From Avena insularis (Eukaryota > Streptophyta > Magnoliopsida > Poales > Poaceae): a stretch of 64,000 nucleotides of DNA. The stretch spans positions 118,227,503-118,291,502 of the forward strand of contig CM042692.1 in assembly GCA_023614405.1 (NCBI GenBank). The letters run 5' to 3'. The translations under genes were made by a program, and so were the position numbers. This document shows positions 59,457 to 64,000 of this stretch, piece after piece. The notes beneath the pieces are model-generated. The model made no database searches and was not told the origin of the DNA. It was given only the letters and a program-made list of their open reading frames with translations. Numbering within the stretch: position 1 is the first letter of the stretch; each line of letters begins with the position of its first letter.

Positions 59457-60524
59457 GAATGTGGCCACCATGCCTCCTCAAGGGCGTTAGTAGCAAAAGC
59501 TTCCCAGCATGGATTTTATTGGCCCAGTGCTTTGGAACATGCAGAGAACTTGGTGAGAAAATGCAATGGCTGTCAAAGATATGCCACGAAAACTCACCTA
59601 CCAATGTCGAAGCTGAAAACTATTCCCATTACATGGCCATTTGCTGTATGGTGCCTAGATATGGTAGGACCATTTAAGCCGGCCAAAGGAGGGATGACCC
59701 ATATTCTAGTTATGGTTGACAAGTTCACCAAATGGATTGAGGTGAAACCAATTCGGAAATGTCATGGGGCAACAGCAGTAAGATTCCTCAAGGATATTAT
59801 CCAAAGATATGGCTATCCCCATAGCATCATAACTGATAATGGAACAAATTTCACCGAAGGAGCATTTGCGAGATTCTGCCGAGAAAAGAAGATCTGGTTA
59901 GATATCGCCTCAGTCTCCCACCCCACATCGAACGGGCAAGTGGAAAGATCCAATGTACTGGTATTGTCCGGGATAAAACCCCGGCTCATAGAGCCGCTGC
60001 AAAGATTAGCGGGGTGCTGGATAGAAGAACTACCAGCGATACTATGGAGTTTAAGAACAACTCTGAATCGATCAACAGGCTATACGCCATTTTTTCTAGC
60101 ATATGGGGCAGAAGCTGTATTACCAGCTGACATAGAGCATGATTCGCCAAGAGTCACCCAATACACAGAAGCCAAAGTGCGCGAAGCCCGACAAAATGAT
60201 GTTGATCTGCTGGAAGAAGTGAGAGAACTGGCCTTGTCCAGATCCCCCATATATCAGCAAAATCTCCGACGCTATCATAGCCGGAAAGTAAACCCCCAAG
60301 TCTTCCGGGAAGGTGATCTGGTACTCCGGCTAATACAGCACACTGCTGGCATGCATAAGTTATCCCCTCCATGGGAAGGACCTTTCATTGTGAGCAAAGC
60401 CTTGCGCAATGACTCCTACTATCTTATTGATGCACAGCCCCAGGAAAAGAACAAGGCGGACAGGTCCAGAGAGGAATCCAAACGACCGTGGAACGTAGCA
60501 CTGCTTCGTCCTTTCTACACCTAA
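59457..60524 (+). CDS. Integrase of a second Tat element, 5'-truncated, intact frame
   Basis: The reading is open from the junction to the stop at 60522-60524, unlike the same region of the first element. It contains the HHCC finger (G-H-H-A-S-S-R ... C-N-G-C-Q-R-Y) and the catalytic triad blocks W-C-L-D-M-V-G-P-F, I-I-T-D-N-G-T-N-F and S-N-G-Q-V-E-R. It ends with the G-D-L-V-L-R-L and W-E-G-P-F-I C-terminal words and A-L-L-R-P-F-Y-T. It is clearly homologous to 56430-57503 but diverged, with a more AT-rich base composition. No own start codon is evident: it is the tail of a polyprotein whose upstream domains are missing here. Product alone would be inactive unless made as part of a larger protein. 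Confidence 0.85.
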   Translation, partial: ECGHHASSRALVAKASQHGFYWPSALEHAENLVRKCNGCQRYATKTHLPMSKLKTIPITWPFAVWCLDMVGPFKPAKGGMTHILVMVDKFTKWIEVKPIRKCHGATAVRFLKDIIQRYGYPHSIITDNGTNFTEGAFARFCREKKIWLDIASVSHPTSNGQVERSNVLVLSGIKPRLIEPLQRLAGCWIEELPAILWSLRTTLNRSTGYTPFFLAYGAEAVLPADIEHDSPRVTQYTEAKVREARQNDVDLLEEVRELALSRSPIYQQNLRRYHSRKVNPQVFREGDLVLRLIQHTAGMHKLSPPWEGPFIVSKALRNDSYYLIDAQPQEKNKADRSREESKRPWNVALLRPFYT

Positions 60525-61150
60525 GAGGTGAATGTATCCGAGCTACTCATACGTCGGTATGTATGTCGGCGATGAGCTTATCAATAAAAACTTTGCCACC
60601 CCGAGCAGAGACTCTGGGACTGCTATGTTACTTATTTCTCGTTTTTGTATTATTATGTCGGCTGGGTTAAGTCGCTTATGTCTTAGTTGGATTAGTAATG
60701 TGTAAGCACCAAAAACCTAAATCTTCGTCTTTGCTGTTGTCCAACACGAATTGGCTTCATGGCAAGCAAGAGAACAAGTTTGGAATGGCAAGGCACATGA
60801 AAAACGACTAAGGGAAAGAACTTAAGCAAGCTGACATTGGGTTTTTGACTAACCCTTAGTTTGTTTGGGTCACTAAAACACCGGATCATTTTGAGTTAAT
60901 CTCAAGGTTTCAAGTATTGTTAAGTCAACTTTTTGAACCTCGGACTCATAAGTCGAAAAACCGAATCAAGGTAGACGCCAACCGAGTCAAAAATTGGGGG
61001 AACAAGAAAACGAAACTCGGGGACTTCGCCCACGATAATCCAGCAATCAAAATTAGTTCAGAACATAAAATTGTAGCACAACCAAACATAAGTATTTAGA
61101 TACATCTACGCCCGGCATTCCGGGGATCTGATAAATATGACCAGTGTTTT
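60525..61150. other. Spacer of the second Tat element
   Basis: Non-coding sequence between the convergent integrase and antisense gene stops, comparable to 57504-58411. I see no gene or LTR end. Confidence 0.5.
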
Positions 61151-63839
61151 TTAAGGAGCAGGAGCAGCAGACGAATCATCCGTTAATGAAGGAGGTACTT
61201 CGGAGTGTGGGGGAGGGGCGCTAGCCTCGGCTTCATCATCCAGGTTAACCTCGCTATCCTCCGGGTCTTCGGCCTCATCGCCCAGTTCGGAGCCATCACC
61301 TTCACTTCCTCCCTCTTCATCTTTAGAGACAACTTCTTCATCAACGACGTCGAGATAACTCGGCCCCTCATTCCAAGCATGGCAGAAGGAGTACTGGATA
61401 AGCTTGTTCGCACAGGCCTTGCAGTGCACGATCCACTCTAGATCCTCGCACCACTTAGACCCGGTGCACATGCGAGTGAGCAACCCCAGATTGATTCCTT
61501 CATACCATGAGAGAGCAAACTTCAAGGCAATGTCGGCCCTAGCCCATGCGGAAAATTCGCGCCACAGATGCAGCTGTGTGTCACACTCCATTAGTTTGGC
61601 TATGAAAGCCGAGCCTTTCTTTGGAATGGATTCACTAGGCCAGAGGTAGCTGAACATCCGCGTTGCCGCTGGGATAATATCCGCGCCATGGTTATTCACT
61701 ACCTCAAGACGAGCGGTGAGACTCGCCAGTAGATCCTCCGTATTATATAGGATTGGCTCGGCACCAGGGGCAGCAAGAATACCACACTATTCACGGGATT
61801 GGCGTACGGCAGCAGCACCGAGCGTATCGCTCTCTGGAAATTTGCCTAAGAATGAGAAGAAAAATAGTGAACAAAAGGACCAAATCCGGAGGGAAGAAAA
61901 TCAAGCAAGGGCAGAAAACTCATGCGCGATCTAGAAGAGAAGTCGCTGAAGATCGAAATGAACGTCGGCGTTATAGGCCTGGAGTTTCTCATATTCGGTG
62001 GTCACCGACGTAAGCTTGACGTCGGCTTCCTCCAATAGGCTCTTATCCTTGGAGATTTGCGTGGTTAAACGCTCTTTCTCCTCGGCAAACTCCTGGTCGG
62101 CCTTCTCCAACTCGGACTTATGGAAGCCCTTAAGCCTCTGGATTTCGGCATTCAGCCGAGTGATCTCCAAGTCGTGGTGTTGGAGCCGAGCTATCTCCTC
62201 ATCTTTCTTCTTCAGCTCAGCCTCATGCTTCCCTGCTTGTTCGAGGAAATGAGTCATCATTTCAGGCATGGTGACGCTATCCTCGAGAGCAACTGCAATA
62301 GCATAATGATCTGGAGGACCCAAACTATAAGTTTCCACCGGATAAAGGAAAGAAAATACAACGATCATGTGAAGGGGATAAATTTACCTTTGATTTTAGT
62401 AAGGTTTTTCCGCATGATTATGTTTTCAGCTTCAACCTCGGCTGCATGATTTGGACAACAAATTCATATGGATCCTAAGAAGTTCGAATAAATAAGGAAG
62501 AGGAAGAATGGAAAATTACCCCTCTTCTGGTACTCCACCAGGACTTTACCATAACGTGCGCGAATGTCTTTATAGGATTCCAGCAAGCGCTGGAACTCAG
62601 CGGATCGGCGGTTAGTGGTAATCTGAAATAAGCAAGGCAACGGCAAAGTTCAAAGGCAGAGTAAAAACAATTTGAAGTCTACAAGATCCGAGCCAAGTGG
62701 AACTTAACCCGGCTCTAGGTGTGTGGATATTCGAAGTCTACAAGACCCGGGCCAAATGGAACTTAACCCGGCTCTAAGTGTGTGGATATTCGAAGTCTAC
62801 AAGATCCGGGCCAAGTGAAACTTAACCCGGCTCTAGGTGTGTGGATATTCGAAGTCTACAAGATCCGGGCCAAGTGGAACTTAACCCGCCTCTAGGTGTG
62901 TGGATATTCGAAGTCTACAAAACCCGGGCCAAGTGGAACTTAACCTGACTCTAGGTGTGTGGATATTCGAAGTCTACAAAACTTGGGCCAAGTGGAACTT
63001 AACCCGGCTCTAGGTGTGTGGATATTCGAAGTCTACAAGATCCGGGCCAAGGGAACTAGATCCGCCTCTAACTATATCAAAATTTGATGTTACGAACAAA
63101 AACTAGATTCTATAAGAAGCATCCGACCGAATAACAAGTTATTCCCTCGGAAGCTCGGGGACTAGGGGGTATATCTATAGATGCTCAGTTATGTAAAACA
63201 TCAGCAGGAGAGAAAAAGTGTTACCTCCATCATCCGGACAACTAAGGAAATAGCCTTGGTAGTGGAGTTCATCTGGGCGCTGAACTCGGCTGGGCCAAAC
63301 TTCTCTGGTAGATCATCTTGAGGGTCGATGAATTCTGCATTGTTCCAGTTCTTCACATACTCAAGGAGCAGTGGACTGTAACTTTCGCCAGAGAGAGAAT
63401 AGTTTTCCACAAGGCCCTTCACGTGGGCCTCTCGCCTGGCGGATTGAGCTGCAGCGGGGCTGGTATGCAAAACCAGCTGTTGGCTGCCCTCTGATCCGGA
63501 AGCGGTTGACCCGGATGAAGTTCTTTTTGCTGACCCGGAAGCCTTCTTGACTTTGCCGGATGAAGGTGGAGGAACTATTTGGAAGATATCTGTCATTGAA
63601 TGGGTAGACCTGGGGGGAGCCGATGGGGCTTTTCCCTTGGGAGGCTTGGAGGCTTTTGCTACTACTGTTGGTGTTGATGTTGCTACTGGTGTTGGTGCTG
63701 ATGCTGATGCTGGTGTTGCTGGTGCTGGTGCTGGTGATGCTGGGAACACTGGAAGAAAAGGACTTGTTGGGGGCGGCGCCGATGAAACTGGCACCTCAAG
63801 ATTTGTTGCTGAGGCCGAGGAACTGGGGAAATCCGGCAT
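61151..63839 (-). CDS. Tat antisense gene, copy 2, spliced, probably damaged
   Basis: Minus-strand exons as I read them: 63225-63839 (Pro/Ala/Ser-rich N-terminus, then V-E-N-Y-S-L-S-G-E-S-Y-S-P-L-L-L-E-Y-V); 62520-62622; 62388-62441; 62292 downward to about 61930 (coiled coil); and 61151-61845. The last exon carries a conserved domain (Y-L-W-P-S-E-S-I-P, F-A-L-S-W-Y-E-G) and an acidic, Pro-rich tail. Introns start GT and end AG (63224-62623, 62519-62442, 62387-62293; acceptor CTTAG at 61846). The donor of the last intron is not clear. Two TAG codons (about 61931 and 61786) lie inside the presumed frame, so it may be a pseudogene. The conserved C-terminal domain matches copy 1. The start at 63839 follows an in-frame stop and is uncertain. 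Confidence 0.6.
62675..63070. repeat. 59-bp minisatellite, about 6.6 copies
   Basis: Unit starts at 62675, 62734, 62793, 62852, 62911, 62970 and 63029, exactly 59 bp apart. Core words: gaagtctacaaga, cgggccaagtggaac, ggctctaggtgtgtgg. The last unit decays after about 40 bp. The repeat lies wholly inside intron 1 (62623-63224) of the antisense gene. Confidence 0.92.
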
Positions 63840-64000
63840 CCCGTATCCAGAGCCGCCCCACTACCCACCTCGCCGACATTGCCCTCCTCTTGGCAAGGTG
63901 GGATCTGGTCAGGCGCAACCGCGGAGGCCTCTTGAATAGGGTTGAGCGGACGATAATTGTTGTTGCGGGGGGAGAGGGACTGCTCCGGAGTGGGGAGGCT
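63840..64000. other. Window end, upstream of the antisense gene
   Basis: GC-rich, with ccgcctcc-type words. It may hold more of the antisense gene's first exon in another frame, but I cannot decide this without the sequence beyond 64000. Confidence 0.3.

Noticed and set aside
58647..59471. A single 274-codon minus-strand frame across the antisense gene
   Set aside because: Only the coiled-coil part before 59057 is real. The rest reads through the GT-AG intron and then the wrong frame of the next exon.
62675..63070. Possible CRISPR array
   Set aside because: Units are contiguous 59-bp tandem repeats without spacers, inside a plant retrotransposon intron; it is a minisatellite.
1..64000. A host gene cluster, defence system or other non-transposon system
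   Set aside because: I looked for non-element frames with family motifs on both strands. Only the weak 8408-8698 frame is unassigned. All other substantial frames fit retroelement genes or their shadows.

Overview
The window is repeat-rich nuclear DNA from a grass, most likely a pooid (wheat, barley, oat or ryegrass group). The main reasons are a BARE-1/Angela-type copia LTR with its PBS and PPT, a chromovirus with ~3.9 kb LTRs, and a Tat-lineage gypsy element with antisense genes. I see no ordinary host gene, tRNA, rRNA, bacterial feature or CRISPR array. Nearly all sequence can be assigned to nested LTR retrotransposons or their debris. The species cannot be named from sequence alone.

Layout, left to right. 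1-3169 is one LTR of a Tekay-like chromovirus (minus orientation), cut by the window start. 3170-8110 holds Athila-like debris on the plus strand: an LTR end, two fold-back hairpins, an intact 395-codon Athila ORF-1-like gene, a long non-coding tract, a polypurine tract (PPT) and an LTR. 8111-8922 is unassigned. At 8923 a BARE-1/Angela-like copia element begins (target-site duplication, TSD, GTGTC at both ends, 8923-8927 and 30761-30765). Its 5' LTR is split by a complete 13.6 kb Tekay-type chromovirus (9364-23006, minus strand, TSD GTCCA/GTTCA). That chromovirus has decayed gag, protease, RT, RNase H, integrase and chromodomain segments, plus a decayed extra ORF upstream of gag. The copia interior (24231-29084) is heavily decayed.

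From 27245 to 45594 a 3.66-3.68 kb block is repeated five times in tandem. Each block holds the 3' part of the copia interior, the 3' LTR, the TSD, ~120 bp of flanking DNA and the first 36 bp of another LTR. This cannot arise by transposition; it is a segmental tandem amplification. The two edge units keep older variants while the three inner units share derived ones.

45559-47590 is an LTR-like remnant. 47591-50374 is the 3' end of a minus-strand Athila-like element. It is interrupted at 50375 by a Tat-lineage gypsy element (LTR 50375-51107, PBS, gag to integrase 51129-57503, plus strand). All premature stops I placed in this polyprotein are TAG. An antisense spliced gene (58412-59450) follows. 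Near 59457 the sequence switches into the 3' part of a second, better-preserved Tat element: integrase 59457-60524, then its own spliced antisense gene 61151-63839 with a 59-bp minisatellite in an intron. That element runs off the window.

The genes therefore do not form a host pathway. They are parts of independent retroelement life cycles (capsid, protease, reverse transcription, integration, chromatin targeting), mostly dead. The intact or partly intact reading frames are the Athila-like ORF, the second Tat integrase and, in part, the antisense genes.
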